Source: Apostichopus japonicus
Lineage: Eukaryota; Echinodermata; Holothuroidea; Aspidochirotida; Stichopodidae
Reading direction: 5' to 3'
Assembly: GCF_037975245.1 (NCBI RefSeq)
Contig: NC_092579.1
Location: 1,061,001-1,125,000 of the forward strand
Length of the DNA stretch: 64,000 nt
Below the pieces are notes generated by a model. That model worked only from the letters and a program-made list of their open reading frames with translations. It ran no database searches and was not told where the DNA came from. Of this stretch, positions 10,244 through 24,900 are shown piece by piece. Made by a program: the position numbers and the translations under genes. Position 1 is the stretch's first letter; every line of letters begins with the position of its first letter.

Positions 10244-13200
10244 ATAACGTTGACGATAGTGGATTTGTGTGAATGCAGTTTTTAGTTTTCATACCGATGT
10301 TTGGGTGTAAATTTGGTGTATTCTCTTCTATCACATATAGTACACCAAGTATACAAACCCAACGGAAAAATTAGTGTCGGTATACCTAGAATGTATTGCT
10401 GCCTCACCCTAAACGCTTATGAATGGATACTATAAAACTAAGGTTATAATTGATTTAATGACTTATAATGAGTCTAATAAATTCTATAATGACCAATACC
10501 TATATCTTTATACGATAGTGGTTGATTTTAGTTTTTAATTTAAAACTATTTTCCTGAGTAATGAAAGAGCTGTCATAAAACTATTTGAACTATCGTAACA
10601 CAATTAACAATGCTCCAGTGGACAAATACACTAAATGTGTCACTTTCCAATGATGCTAACGGATAGATGGATGATTTCAACTGACAAGCATGCCTACCCA
10701 CCACATGATAACTGATAATTCGGGTCATTACAAATTTACCCACCATGGCCGTTTCGTTTGTGAGCAAGAAGAGGTGAAAGTTTAGCATTGTGGTTCCCAT
10801 CCTTTCCGTCAGCTCTCGTTGTAGAAACTTTATGTTTCGCAATTGAATTTCTAAATTTGCGTAAATTAACTTCAATCCTGTTATTTTTAACGCCATCAGT
10901 ATAATTTATTTCATCCTCTTCAAAATCCAAGCATCACAGATAATGATGATAACGTGCCGAAAACAGCCACTTCGGTAAGTCGAATTGTGTGACCTGGAAC
11001 TAAACAGAAACTAACAACACATGTATGTTGATCTCGTTACCATGGAAACACAGCCGTTCGCGTGTTATAAACGTCGCGGATCTTCTCTCTTAGGAAAGAG
11101 TTATGCCAAATAGTCTAAAAACTCATGAATAATTACCCCCATAAGGCAAGTTAAATTATTTAAATGAACTAAATTTCTCATATAGTTGTCTTCTCTCTTT
11201 GCATGTTTTGGTTTCCATGAAACAATGGTGTTGTTGGTGACATTGGTGTTGTTGGTGGTACATGTGGTGGTGGTGGTAGTGGTATGAGCATTGATACTAA
11301 TTTTGACGTTGATGTTGCTGGGACATACACTTTGTATGATTAAGTGGCCATGTTTGACTTGTATAGTACATATTCAATTGTTACTTTAAACTCGACAATT
11401 TGTATCCTTTTGTTCGAATATTTTAATATAACAATTTTTAATAACCATTGATAAACTCCAATCCGATACCGAGCTTTTTAGATCTGGTCCGTCAGGAGCG
11501 TATAGTTACTCAGAAACGTCTCTAAACATTCCCTTTTTTCATACTACAAATAACTCACCCCACTCGACACCCACCCTACCCGCCCCACCCACCCCACTCT
11601 CCCACTTTCCCTTTCCTTTCCAAAACACCTCTCCTACACAAAATGCTATCTATTTTCAAAATATTTTTTGCCTCCAACATAAACGCCAGTATATAGTCTC
11701 GTTATTGGGTCACATTATCAATGCATCACTGACAAACACTATAATGCATCTTAAATATATGCCTTTGACCTTCAACAGCTTGCTATATGATAGGAGTTAA
11801 AATTACTTGGGATATACTGTTACAAATTTTATTAAATAAATTCAATTCATGAAATTGTTTGACTATTAAAATGACTAATAACTGTACTTTATTAATTATT
11901 TTCCTTTGCTATAGTAATAAGGAATTTGACGTCAGTTTTGAGAATCAACTCTTGGCATTCTTCCTTAATATATTTATCATTTACAATTTTTAGTTCATGC
12001 ATATGAAAATGGCCTCTTGGTAATGATATGCATTTGATCATCTTTTTTTTTTACAAAGACCATTATCCGATCTGTGGATACATGGTGGCTGCTTATATTG
12101 TTGTTGTTGTTGTTGTTGGAAGACTGAACATTGAGTCCGAAATATTAACAATATACCATCTATAAATTATCGCATAAAATGCAACATGATGACGTTTTTT
12201 ACGGTTTCAGAATTACTTTCGTTAAACCCATTCACTGCCACATTTTGATGGCTGCATATTACGGGGGTTCCTTTGACAATATTCTTGAAGGTTGGAGAGG
12301 CATTATTATTATTGTTTTAGGTAAACAATGTCATAATTGTGTGTTGTTTCTGAAGCTTTTCTAACGTTCGAACACATGCCTTCCTATTAATTGAAGAATG
12401 TTCATTAATTATTTGATGCCTACATTTAAAATAGAAACACTATTGAAGCAGGGAATTGCAACACAATGAAGAAACTAAAACAGAACAGGTTTAAAGGTCT
12501 AATAAAAAATTGCAATTTTAATACAAAGTAGAAGCATAATCCTTCAGGCGCAGGGCCCAATTTTTCACTTTCAACAGTACCAGTAAGATTTGAAACAATT
12601 TATTACTTTGGTTAGATCACTGATTGTAATGAGAATTTATAATGAAATTGATACACAATGGGAAAAATCAACGAAGAAACAGACCCACCTTCAAAATATC
12701 AACTATCAACAATCTCGACAATATATAAGCTAATAAATGATACTGGGCACAACTGTGAAACTATCCAGATACGTCAATAAAAGAAAGATTAAATTGATGG
12801 GCAAAATGCCGACTGACTACTGCTGAATAAACACACGTGAGTATAGACAAAAATAGTGTAGTATATGTCATCTGCCTCACACAGTGATCTGGGAAGGGTT
12901 AGGTGGTTCAAACCTAGTAGGTTTGTATGTATCACTGTTCACGTACGTCTCCAAAAATGTAGAATCAGGTGACGTTCACGTAGTAAATATGATGGAAGAT
13001 CATTGGTTTATTTCGTTAATTATTTGGCATATTCGCTGTAGCTGTGACCGAAGTACAATTTCTGCGAACGAGACTTAAAATGTTCCAATGAAGTTCGTGT
13101 TTACCAAAAACAAAAGGTACCTCGTTTTTCACGTGCTAACAAAAGAAATTATGAAGACGGATAGAAACTTCGTAATATTAGCTCAAACCCTCGTGACGAA

Positions 13201-14054
13201 ATCGGTGGTTACGAGCATGTGCGAAAGGAGACTCGCCTGAAATACTAAACGTCACGCCCTCTAACGTTTATGCAAACTATACGAAATAACAAAAGGCATA
13301 GAAATTATATGAAACATTGCATTAATAGCTAGCGTTAAATTGTGGAATAAATGGAAGATGTGCTTAGCTCTGTTAATGAAGCCTTTAATACTCTGCCATA
13401 TTTCATGCGAGTCGCAAAAAACTGTAATTCGTCATAATAAAACGGCTAGTAGGCCTAAGCAAAAGAAGGGCATGTCAGGGGAAGATAAGTTCTCTCTGCT
13501 GCTATGACTACTATTCAGGATACAGCCCGTCTGAGAAAGCAACCTCGCTTAAACTTTTCGTAAGTTTGTTTCCCCATATGTAATGGAAAAAATATGCAAA
13601 TGTCACCCTTCTTCTTCATCTGTTTATATCACATTTCTTCAGAAAGATAAGTTGCATCAAACTGACAACCAAAATGTCTTACAAATGTAACGAGTGTAGC
13701 AAACTAAATAAGTGATTTACTTTAACGTCTGAATGTTTGCCTATATAAGATGACAACGTTACACGTTTTCGTATGCGTTTTAATGGAAGCATCCAATGCC
13801 TATATAGTGTTTAATAAATAGATAAATGGTAAGACTTTCTCCCATCTGTTTCAATCTACTATTATTAACTGATAGATTTGCGTCACGTGTTGGAATATAG
13901 GCTACGGCACTTTATTGAAGCTGAAATTCAAATTTACAAAAAGTGTGTAAACCTTAACGAACTCTTCTCAACCGAAGCGTATAGACACCAAATTCCAAAC
14001 TTCACTTTAAAAATATCTAGGTCAAAATATAATATTACCCAAGCATATGATGAT
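10244..14054. other. No confirmed gene; simple repeats
   Basis: Mostly AT-rich. A GTT/GGT-rich tract lies at about 11223-11287 and a (GTT)n run at about 12097-12118. A possible but unproven minus-strand exon near 10740-10927 is described in the findings. No RNA gene or transposon ends are visible. Confidence 0.45.
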
Positions 14055-14466
14055 CAGGGGGTAGGAGCCGGGGGCACTGTGGCACGTGCCCCCTCCCTCC
14101 ACTTTTTTTCCAAAATAGCAAATGTGCCCTACTGGCAAACAAAATGTGCCCCTTTGATGAAGAACTGTCTTTTGGATATCTTAAGCATTTGTTAATTTTA
14201 ATATTTTATTTTAATTATTTATTTTTAGTCTGTACATGCTATTTTTAAAATGGCATCCCATATATTTTTGTAGCAAGGTTAACAATAAACAATCTCAATA
14301 AATAGTATTGATAGCATATACTAACACATTATACAACACATCATTTAAGTGATATGGCCGGTGTGTATCGGTTTATAGCATAACGAGTGGCGGTTGTGGA
14401 ATGAGAAAGTGCCCCTCTGATGCTGCCCCCCCCCCCCGCACTGTCTGGAAGCTTCCTATCTCCCTA
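14055..14466 (+). mobile_element. Degenerate hAT-like non-autonomous element
   Basis: The left end CAGGGGGTAGGAGCC (14055-14069) pairs imperfectly with the reverse complement of the right end near 14447-14466. Just inside the left end are GGCACGTGCC (14091-14100), a C-rich tract, CCACTTTT and AATGTGCCC, in the same order as the corresponding end of the 44522-45189 element. That supports a shared origin. No target-site duplication is recognisable and no transposase is encoded. Confidence 0.5.
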
Positions 14467-16259
14467 GATAGTACTGGTATGAATATGAAAGATGAAGGGA
14501 AGTGTTTAATGAATAAATTGTGGCAAGTATTTACGTATTTATGTCAATAAAATAACAACAACTAGTTATTACAACAACGTGTATGTACACCCAATATACA
14601 TCCAATTATTCGTAAGAACACATATGAGTCCGGATTCGGTTGATAAGCATCATATAACTACCGCTGCTGGGTAGTTTTTATATCCTGTTTATCTAGCTGT
14701 CACGGTTCGCAATATTACCGGCAATTTGTATTGTATATATATATATTATCTCAATGTTTTAGTTCAGTAATAAATCTTGACTATATGGTTTTAATATGCA
14801 GCTGGTTGTTTAGAGGTTTACTATTCCCTGAGGAATGTGCGTTCTGTGTTGTACATTATCATTTTATCAACTTATCGTTTACAAAATTTTTTTTTACTTG
14901 TTTACAAGCATATTATAATAGCTGAATTAATGAAATCATTGTAAGCAAACCCGTCTTTATTTATAAAACTGGCAGTTAAGAGTTTAATGGTATCGATAAA
15001 CGTCACTAAATCATCATTTTAACATAAGCACTAAAAATGTTCTGCATTATATCAACCTTTTTAAGGTGTGTCTGAAATGGTTTCTACGAACACAGCGAAT
15101 TTGATAATCATTTAAATATGATAGACAAACAAATAAACTAGAACTAGGTAATGGGTTGCCAATACCAAAGCTTATAGTGTGAGTCATAACTAAATATTTC
15201 TCGATTGAGTCTTTCATATATTACAGATTTTACAGATATTGTAGAGGTTAAAACTGACAAAAACAATATCCCGAAATTATTCTTTATACTTTTGTTATTG
15301 AGAAGTCGTAAACATTTATAAAATCATAAAACCGTAATTTATTAATTTATTAATTTGTTTATACTGGTGCATTTATTGTTCATGAATGCAGAGAGAGAGA
15401 AGCCTGTTTAAAATTTGGCCAGCGTTACTATAGTAACATTACTGCACGGTCAATTCCCCTTACATATCGGCATGGTATATAACACTATATATAAACAGTT
15501 TAATATGTATACTTAGGCTACAGTTTTAGTAGACAGCTACTGCAAACCATCTATGATATGTAGTTGGTATAGTAGGCTATCCACTAAGAATTCATAGATT
15601 TCATTTGCAAAGTAATTATTAAGAGTAATAAGGAAATTAAAAGTCAACAAAAAACAAAGATGGAAGGAACACCCATATTTGGTTTTTCATACATCTTCTT
15701 CATGACATGGGGGAGACGAGAGGCGGGCATTGCAAGGCGGCCGCGGATGGAGAGGGGGCTGGGGCGGGGGAAACACACACTTCCAATAACGAGAATAATG
15801 CTACAGTCATCTACAAGTTTTATTGCAATGGTTTTATTTCATGTGCGAGAAGTCAATTTTGTTAAAGTTGATTGCTCAAAGCATTGAGTGAATAATTTAT
15901 TTGGTCTCGAACTCTTGCGAAACACTCAGGAGTACCGTTCTAATTACACCATTAAACAAACTAGAATTGCACATAGGTGAACGTAAGGTTTCTAAAGGAA
16001 ACCTTTGTTCTTAATTACGAGAAATAAGACGAAAAGAGCTTCACTCACATGAGCTGTAAAATGTACGCAAACTTACTTAGACAATTGCGTAAGCTGAAGT
16101 AAATATTACCCGAGAAGAGACACATAAACCAACTTGATGCAAACATTAGGGAACATTAATGTCTGCATAAAGACAACTTCCATGCGTATACCTCATTGTT
16201 CTATAGTTCTCACATAAGTATATGCTGGAATAGGTCACTGCTCAGGGACCCACGTTTCC
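14467..16259. other. No gene seen
   Basis: AT-rich DNA. A small GC-rich patch at about 15710-15775 contains GCGGCCGC, but nothing identifies a gene or promoter there. Confidence 0.45.
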
Positions 16260-16310
16260 CAGGCGGGGATCCAGGGGGAATATGGCGGTACATCCCGTTT
16301 TTCAATCTCC
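16260..16310 (+). mobile_element. Orphan hAT-like terminus
   Basis: CAGGCGGGGATCCAGGGGGA at 16260-16279 closely matches the reverse-complemented right end of the element at 46661-47069 (CAGGCGCGGATCCAGGGGGG). No opposite end or target duplication was found downstream, so this is a fragment. A nearby segment at 16409-16455 includes CGTAGCCAG and a GGGGCAGTTGCCCC hairpin and may be another remnant of such elements. Confidence 0.4.
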
Positions 16311-18892
16311 CAAAAAAAAAAAATCAAACTCAAATTCAAACTCAAACAGCTGCTTTTAAACTGATTTCAAACACAAACAAGAATGCATATACTCATTATC
16401 CCCAATGCCCGTAGCCAGTACAAGGGTACAAGGGGCAGTTGCCCCACCCGTACTGCGACCCCCTCCCCCTCCCCCACTCTATCTTAGCATCATCGCGTGC
16501 ACCTACTTAAATGTATGGTACCCCTCCAACTCAGAACTTCTGGCTACGGACCGGCACTACCCCCATCACTCCCACCTCTCAGAGAGGAAGAAGGGGCGGT
16601 GGTTTTAACTAAGGACAATGCTCTAATATGTTACATATGTCGTCTAGCGATTGATAATCTGGTCTGGTTTTCTTGGAAATACTGTTTGTACGTAACACAA
16701 ATCTCCACATTGAGATTGGTGAAACATTCTCAACTCGTTCCATCCCGATAGAAATGTTACAAAAACGATTTTTACTTATTTTGTCCATCTACCTGGTGTA
16801 ATATTCTGACAAAATTACAAACATGGCTTACATATCGGGTTGGTCTCCTGTATCGGTGACGCACGTTCCGCTCGTACGCTTGAGATCCCAGTCACTGGGT
16901 ATGTCGCACTTTACAGATCGGCCCTACTTCTGTAACGCTTCGGCGCCCTACATAAAACGCCAAGTACCGCATACATAACAAATTCAAATATAAATAATTT
17001 CTTGATATATTTATTGTTTATATTGAAGAAGACACTTGATCCCACAATTTCTGGCAATTCTGAGTTTTATTCATCCCCACAGGGTAAGGATATCAAAAAA
17101 TGTATGACGTAAAATCAGTAATGTTATTACATTAGGTAGACTGTGCTGAATTCCCCTGATGAGAATCTATGTCATTTTTGCGTAATTTCTAGTTCCTTTG
17201 TAAGTTTATTTGTCAACCTTCGTTCTCTTCGGTGGAAGTTAGCTTTGTTTGATTTCGTTCAAAATTCTTTTGTAATGTGAAAAATATGACAAGAAAAGTC
17301 CACCAGAGACACGTGATCATCATAACTAATTGACCCTTAGGCTATGCGTTTGACATATAGTGTATCATATCATCTTTTGTTTTTTTGAAACCTGTTTATC
17401 TTTCTCCAAGTATACCATTGTATATGCTTTTTTGAGGAAAATGATTTCTATCACATCAAGAATGCCGAAATTTGAAATAGTGTATTTTTTTAAGGATGAA
17501 TATCTCTAGTACCTTTCTTATAGCCGGTCTGTAGTCAAATCTACGGCGACGTTATGTTTGATTGTTTTTAATGCCACCTTCAATTTATCCACTCGACCAC
17601 AACACATGGTTATTAAAAGTAACATATTTCCTCAAGAGTTCATCCGTATACGATGTCAATTTGCTAACAATAAAGTGTGTATTATAATATAACTGAGAGC
17701 GAGTCTAAAATCAAATCCATTTTTTCTCTATATTATTATATTTCAAGTCTTTTATATCTGCTGAGGGATGAGGGTTCTTCAATTTATGCTAATTTATCAT
17801 GGGAAGTTTGTCTAAATGAATCTTCGCTTCCTGCAACATTATTCTACAAAAGTGACTTTTGCCATATACAAGAATGTTAATTTTTTTTTATCCCTGATAT
17901 CCACTTGAAGGCCCTATTTTCAATTTTAAAATAACTTTCATCAAATATTCGACTTTTTTTCATAATTGACTTCGACTCTCTTCTTATTAGTTTTCTGTTG
18001 TGCACTCCTCAGTGTTATAGTTGATGGTTATAATTCTACAATTTTTTGATATCTATGGGGCTACAGCGGGTCAATATTAATCACTTGGTCAAATAATCAT
18101 AATAAGAAGAAAAACAACCCTGAAGCCAGTTGTGAGGGTCTTTGGGAATGACTCGACCGTCGACTTTCTGGGAGGCCTCAAATGTTGGAGCTCTTGAATG
18201 TTAAGATGGATAATGCCTCGCCACATAACACACAAACACGCGCACAGTAACCCTCGGTCAATGATTTTAATTCAATTATTCTAAACATATTCAAGTTACT
18301 ACTCAGAGTAAAACATATTCAGTTCCGGCAGGCTCGTGGGGATCATTATTTCTCGCCAATTGTGTGCGTTACCTCCACATTCTTCTTTTATAACCACAGA
18401 GTAACCGGTCTAAATGTTTGCCCTGTACTCATTGCTTATGGAAGCAGAAGTATGTTAACCTTCTAATCTCATACGTTTTCCTTTGAACTCGATATGTAAA
18501 GAGCATAGCATGAATAAACGATTGTTATGCGTAGCATTAAAAACCAGCAAAATTTTCTGAAGTAGCTTACAAAATGAGGTTCTCAAATTAAGGTAGAACG
18601 AAATGTGTATCTTCAGATTATTAAAATATAGCGTCCGTATAGAAGTCGGGTTAGTTACATATGCACAGTATGGTATCATTTGTTACTGTGTATATATCCA
18701 ACGAAATAATTTCATTTCAACTGAAAGCTTGGCAAATGTTGTTATACATGGCCTATACAGCACTTAGTTTTACATAATACAGGGAGGAATATATATCATT
18801 TCAATATTGAGTGATATGTGTATACCGTACACATATATCTGTCGTTATAAACATGTACGATATCTTATACCGTTATGCAAGTTTCGTGTGTG
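16311..18892. other. No gene seen
   Basis: AT-rich DNA apart from a C-rich patch at about 16438-16475. Short frames here carry no recognisable domains. Confidence 0.45.
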
Positions 18893-18928
18893 CGGGGTGA
18901 GGGGTGGGGATGGAGTGGGGGAGGGGCC
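18893..18928 (+). other. G-rich tract with G-quadruplex potential
   Basis: Within 36 bp there are five runs of four or five G separated by 1-9 bases, which fits the usual G-quadruplex pattern. Its context is AT-rich and gene-free. Function is unknown. Confidence 0.45.
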
Positions 18929-21900
18929 GTGTCTTTAAGACAGAAATTAAATTTGCGGGCAGTTTCCCACTTCCATGTGTCGTTAACCATGGAGTTAGCA
19001 ACTCATTAAGCTTCCAATCACGTGGCATGTTTTTTTGTTTTAAAACTAAAATGAAGATACCCTGAAATAAAGTTGCATCATACTGTCATGTTAAGTAATC
19101 TATACATATGACAGGTAGTAAAATTTCTCTACTTGAAACTGCTTAAAGAGGCATTCGGGGTCTCATTAATTTAAAAAAGAGATTCTGGCGTGGGCGACCC
19201 TGAAACTTGATAACAATTTGTTCAAAAAGAACGTTTTCAGAATAATTGTTATTAAAGAAATCTCACATAAGAATAAAATAAAGTTAGTCACGACTTTACC
19301 TGGAGACTATACTACAATTTCGTAATTGTTCTTCAAGAATAACCACAACAAAATGGGTCTTTTGATTTACTTTCTCATAATGTGAAACTTTCCAGATAAA
19401 ACGGGCAACTTTTTTATTTGCTTCGCACATTTTTAACAGATAGACATAAAATATATATTCATTTGCCTTTGTCGTTTATATCCATTTCATTTCATTTAAC
19501 AGAGTCTGTTCAAAGTATCTCTTTCGAGATCCGGCTTTAGGAATCACAAATGATTTCGAGTTGGTTAGCATCATGTTTGATCTCTAGAGTATGAAGCGAA
19601 ACATATCACCAAAACAGATCTAGCATTGTTCGATACAGGTGGCAAACTCCTACATTGGAATTACGACCTTCCATGTTATATGTTATATAACATATATGTT
19701 ATAATTTCGCAATACCAAATGTCATGCCACTGTTATGTATCTTGTTTTCGTGATATCTACAGGCCTTTATCAAGCACCATCTGGCCTCTCCTTTTCTGAT
19801 CAAGTGTCATATTTGTGAGACAGTAACTTAATTATTGTATTCCTACGAGCCCTACAAAATCAACAATACGCTAAGTAAATAAGGGAAAAATAATCTCGTC
19901 GTTATTTCTTCATATTTTTGAGAATCTCTCAAAGCGGTGTTGATTTCGATAGATTTGATATATTACTTGAATATCCTTAAGAACGCAATGCCTTAACTTA
20001 TCCAGAGTACCTCCGTTTTAAGTAAGAAAAGAGAAAACCCTTTCATTAAGATATCTTGGAGTTTTAACGATACTCTGTAGATTAAGTCTCATAGGTTTGG
20101 CAACCAAACAACGAAGTGCTTTAACATCTGTCTGCTTCAAGTCTAGTCTTACAAATCTGTTTCACTTTTCCTTAGGATAATAAACGGCATGTAGTAATTG
20201 CAGAGATATGCCACTGGCTACAAGTTCAGCGTGTGCTTCTCTTTCAACAGTGTCAAATAAAGTTAGCTCTATATAGACAATCATTTTATTTAGTTTTCTC
20301 ATTTTTGTATTTGGGTTGCTGACATCAATAATCTCTCTTACCCTTTTGAGTTTCATTATTCTGTTATCTATCACCAAACTTTCGTTGTTACTTATGTAAG
20401 TTGCAACAGTTACTACGGACATAAATTACGCATGTATCATAGGAAACACATGCAGTGGTCAATATATGTAGTGCATACCTAGTGAGAAGTGATCGACAAC
20501 ACCGCAGCAACGACAACAAACTTTAGTCTTAAGTGTTTTTTCCGAATTTTTCTCTCCTGTCTCTTGCTTTTTTATTTTATTTTATTTCCGTTATGGTTCA
20601 TGTATTTAACATACCCCAGTATCAAGTGCTTCCCTCCGAGGTCGGTCAAGCGGTTCCCATTGGACGATACTACGGAAACTTAAAAAGGCCATCAACATAA
20701 GAAAACTTTGCCCCAATAAGTCAACATATATCAGTAAATTGTTTAGATAACAAGATAATATCTTATCAAAAATCAGAAAACTGTTGGATTGTTCAGTTGC
20801 TTTAACTGAGCAATTGAACAATTCCTGCAAAATGTTTAATTGACAACTTATCATGTGTCGTCAATTCAACATTTTTCTGCAAATGTTAAACTGATCACTT
20901 CATTCCAAGTGAGCAAGTGAGCAATTTCTGCAAAATGATTAATTGACAACTTATCACATCTGGCCAATGCAAAATGTTTAGGAGTCGTGTATGCGCGGTA
21001 AATGATTTATGCGTATAGTAAAGTACGGTAAATACATATGGAAAGTAACGTGGTGGAAGAAGACCAGAACGATACCGTACAAATTCTTCTGACGCGCAGA
21101 GGTCATTCACGTTTAGCCACCACCGAAATGGGGCAACGAGGAGAAGGAATAAAAACATTCAGCCATCAGGTATGAAATTTACTGATAATATAAAAGATAT
21201 AAATATATTACTTGGTTGCATTCAGGGATGATTACAGTACACACATATGTCTACTATAGGTTCTCTTCTGGGGTGCTACCTTAGCATATAGGCTACGTGT
21301 CTGTATTATGGTTGTTTATGAGGGGGGAGTAGGGGGAGGGGGGTTGGAGAGGGTGAATACCAATGTAGTTAACTGCGAATCTACATGTCCACTAGGTTCC
21401 TTTCTGGGGTAATTCCAGGGCACATATATGTCTAGTGGGTTCTTTAAGAGAGATACCAGTTTAACTTCAGCAATCTCCAAAGAGGGATATTTCGTCAATA
21501 AGCTTTTAAGTGCAAATCATGCTTTTATTTTCGTCTCCTCAATGCAGAAATGGGAATAAATTTAATAATTTTTCATATTATGGTGACGTAAGCAGGAAGT
21601 ATTTAGATCACAATTCACTTGATCTCCAACAATGGAAAATGTAAACTTGCATGAGAAGATCTTCCCACTCATGCAGCATAACGGAACCAAATCGCTAAAC
21701 CAACACGTGTTGTGTCTTCTTTGTAGTTTCATATTTTGAAAACTATGCTAGTTTATCTGAGGTGGTTTGCCTTTCATTATCTAACCATGCAATACAAGAG
21801 CCTCTACCTGTAACCTTTTTTGAGTTAAGTGAATCCTCGGGCTATATTTAATAATTACACCTTTTAAGTCAATCTGATGACTTAACTATACAATGTCTTT

Positions 21901-24900
21901 ATGTATATTTCAACCAGTTTGCCATCGAATTGTCAAGTTACCGTTATATTTTAATATGTTAAAAAAAATTATACAAGTAACTTATGGCAAATGTTATGGA
22001 TAACGAAAGATGGTCAAGATGGTGTCTATAGAAAGAAAATTCAGGGATATAGTCACAGAACTTCTATCACACGGTCAGAACAGAGATGGCTTATCGTACT
22101 CATGCAATAAATATTCATGAGTGAATAAATATGAATCCCTGATCGGATACTAGGCAATAGAAGCACATAACAAAAAACGCAATGAAATGCTGGATAAGAG
22201 GAGTGGATATACAACAGGGTTAGTGAGTGAGATGCTATTAAAACATTTATGACAATTATAGGGAGTATTTTCCTGGTCTAGTGTAATTATTGTTAATAGA
22301 ACATTTATTGCAATACAAAGGGTGTTTCTTTCTTCTGTAGGTTTATTGATATATTGATTGCTGATTGGTTGATCGATTGATTAAATTATTGACTTTTTCC
22401 TTCATAGAGCCACACATATTATTCTAGCATTTATTTCCTTCGTCTCTAACCTTCTTATCTTCATGATGTGGTTGAACTTTTTGTTATTTTATACTTCGGA
22501 AAATTGATTAATTAATTGATTGATTTCTGTATTCCAGTAACCAAAATATTTATTCTAGCATTCGTCTCATTCGCCCCCCTCCCCCCCCCTAATTACGTCA
22601 TTGCTAATATTTTATCAATTATGTATGTGTTGAAACTTGTATGTATGTTTGTTAATTCAGTAAGTTTAACTCTCAAACTGACAAAGTTAATCTATAACTA
22701 TAGGCTGATCACGTGACCCTTGACATTCTCTAATTTTGTGTACAACTCCTTAAGGTAGGGTTCAACTTTGAATCTTCTTCCATTTTAATAAATGAACAGT
22801 TTATTGACTGTTTTTTTTCGTGTCTCTGTAATTTAGTTTTGTTACCTGATGTATTTAATTTTTCCATGACAGATGATTCTGACATTTATCGGCAACTGAC
22901 AAGATTCTCAAACTTTATAAACAGATGACTGAACTGCAGAATCATTTCCGTTTTTAATACTTTCATTTTTTCTTCGTTATTTATTTGATATTTTTATTCA
23001 TTTACATTTGTTCCAGTCGGATGGAAGCTCTGTTTTTTTTTTTGAGGCGAGGGGGGTTGGGAGGGGGCAGTAGATTGTTATTTCTGTCGGCGAATCATGA
23101 CAGAATAATTCCCTTTGATCACGAGGCGATCCTTACATTAGTTTGGCCTGGGTCGAGAAAGGCGGTTGACCTTTCCAACGGACGCCGACTTTTATGTACA
23201 AATAGTCACTATTTCGTCGGGAAAACATTTTGATATATAATATCTGCCTTGACCAATCTTGCGTTTAATTGGTAAGTTGTGAAATGATGGACGGAAAATG
23301 AAGGAAGATAGTCGGCTTGGAATGTTATTATATGATGTGTAGTTTCAACTTGGATGAACAAAAGTTTGTACTGAGTATAGTTATGTGAGGCGGTTGGATA
23401 AGGGGAAGGTAGGAATTGGGAATCGGTAGAGTTTAATAGACAGAGACTACGAAATTAGATGGAATATTTGTTAATTCGTTTCAATATATATGATGAACTT
23501 ATATTGCATATAGTTCGAGGTATGCTGGAGGAAGGGGGAATGGGAGGACAGAGGATGAAGGGGAAGTCGGCTAGACTACAAAGCATTCAACATAATATAC
23601 GACACAATGCAACATTATGATCCTATTAAAACCTCGAAATGTATTCGTTATAGTAATCACGCAAATAGGAAATGAATTTGCTACTTACTACAACAAATTC
23701 CGAACAAGTTCTTGTTGAATCTGTATATCGATGCTTCTGTCCGGCTACTGCATGCTTTGTTAGTTTGTGAAATGGTCTCTGATGTTTGTGATGCGCCATC
23801 GCTTTTATGTTAAAATAATGAACAACTATTTCTGAAATGTACTCCCGCACCCTTCCCCCGCTCCCTCCAGCCTGTGAACATATAATTGGTTATGTAGGTT
23901 ATGATAGCATTCCAGTGTTCAGTGAACCATACACCGATTGAATGTTTGTTTTTAATGTTAATGATGTACCGTATATATCGCATACATTTTAATCTTTCTG
24001 TCTTGAAGTCAAGTTCACGTTGTTTACAACTAACTGCACTGTGATTTATCTGCTCTACTGTTTGTGCGTCTATTACAAAGTTCGTCGAATGCTCTCATAA
24101 AACATTCATATGATTACATTTCACTCACAGAGGAGAACGGGTTTGACATAAACAAATGGAACATAACGTATTCTGTTTATTCAAATTTCTATAAATTATA
24201 TACAGACAACCAAAATATGGACACCGCATAAATAATCATCTCTAGCATTTGTCAGTGTGTTATTTACGGCATTTCACAGGCATCGTTTATTTTTTAATTG
24301 GTTTTTTCTTGTTTTGCAATCTCCTGAAATTTTTACTTCGGTTTCGGTTTTATTCTCTAGTAGTTTCATGAGCTTCTTGCGGGTTGAGAGGCGATGCATA
24401 TTAATCTAGTCCCGAAGGAACTACCAAAGACAAGTTTTAGATGATGACAATCAGTCATACCGCAAATGTATTCATCAATACGTTACCATCCACATTAAAG
24501 GCCAAATCATTATCGGGGTCAAAGGTGACTATTTAACATAAATTGCTGCAACTTGTTCTTGCTGAAAAGGTAAAACGATATTCTGATAGCATTTTTTCGA
24601 AAAGTTCTTAAATTGTGTTAACCCTTCATCGTCACCTGTGATCATGAACTTGAGAAGAGCTTTGTCGGGATATTCCTCAATTTATTACTTTTGATGTCAA
24701 TTCTCTTCGCGCTTGATAATCGCAAAGCGCGCGAACCTTAAAATCGACACCAGATCCAAATTAAATGCTGTATATGGTCGCTAAGTATGATTTTTTTCAA
24801 CAATATTTAAATCATTTAGATTGATAATTTTCATCTGTTGCCGTTGAGGAAGAGAATGACAACATCTTGAAAGTATCATTATGATGAAACCATTCGTGCG

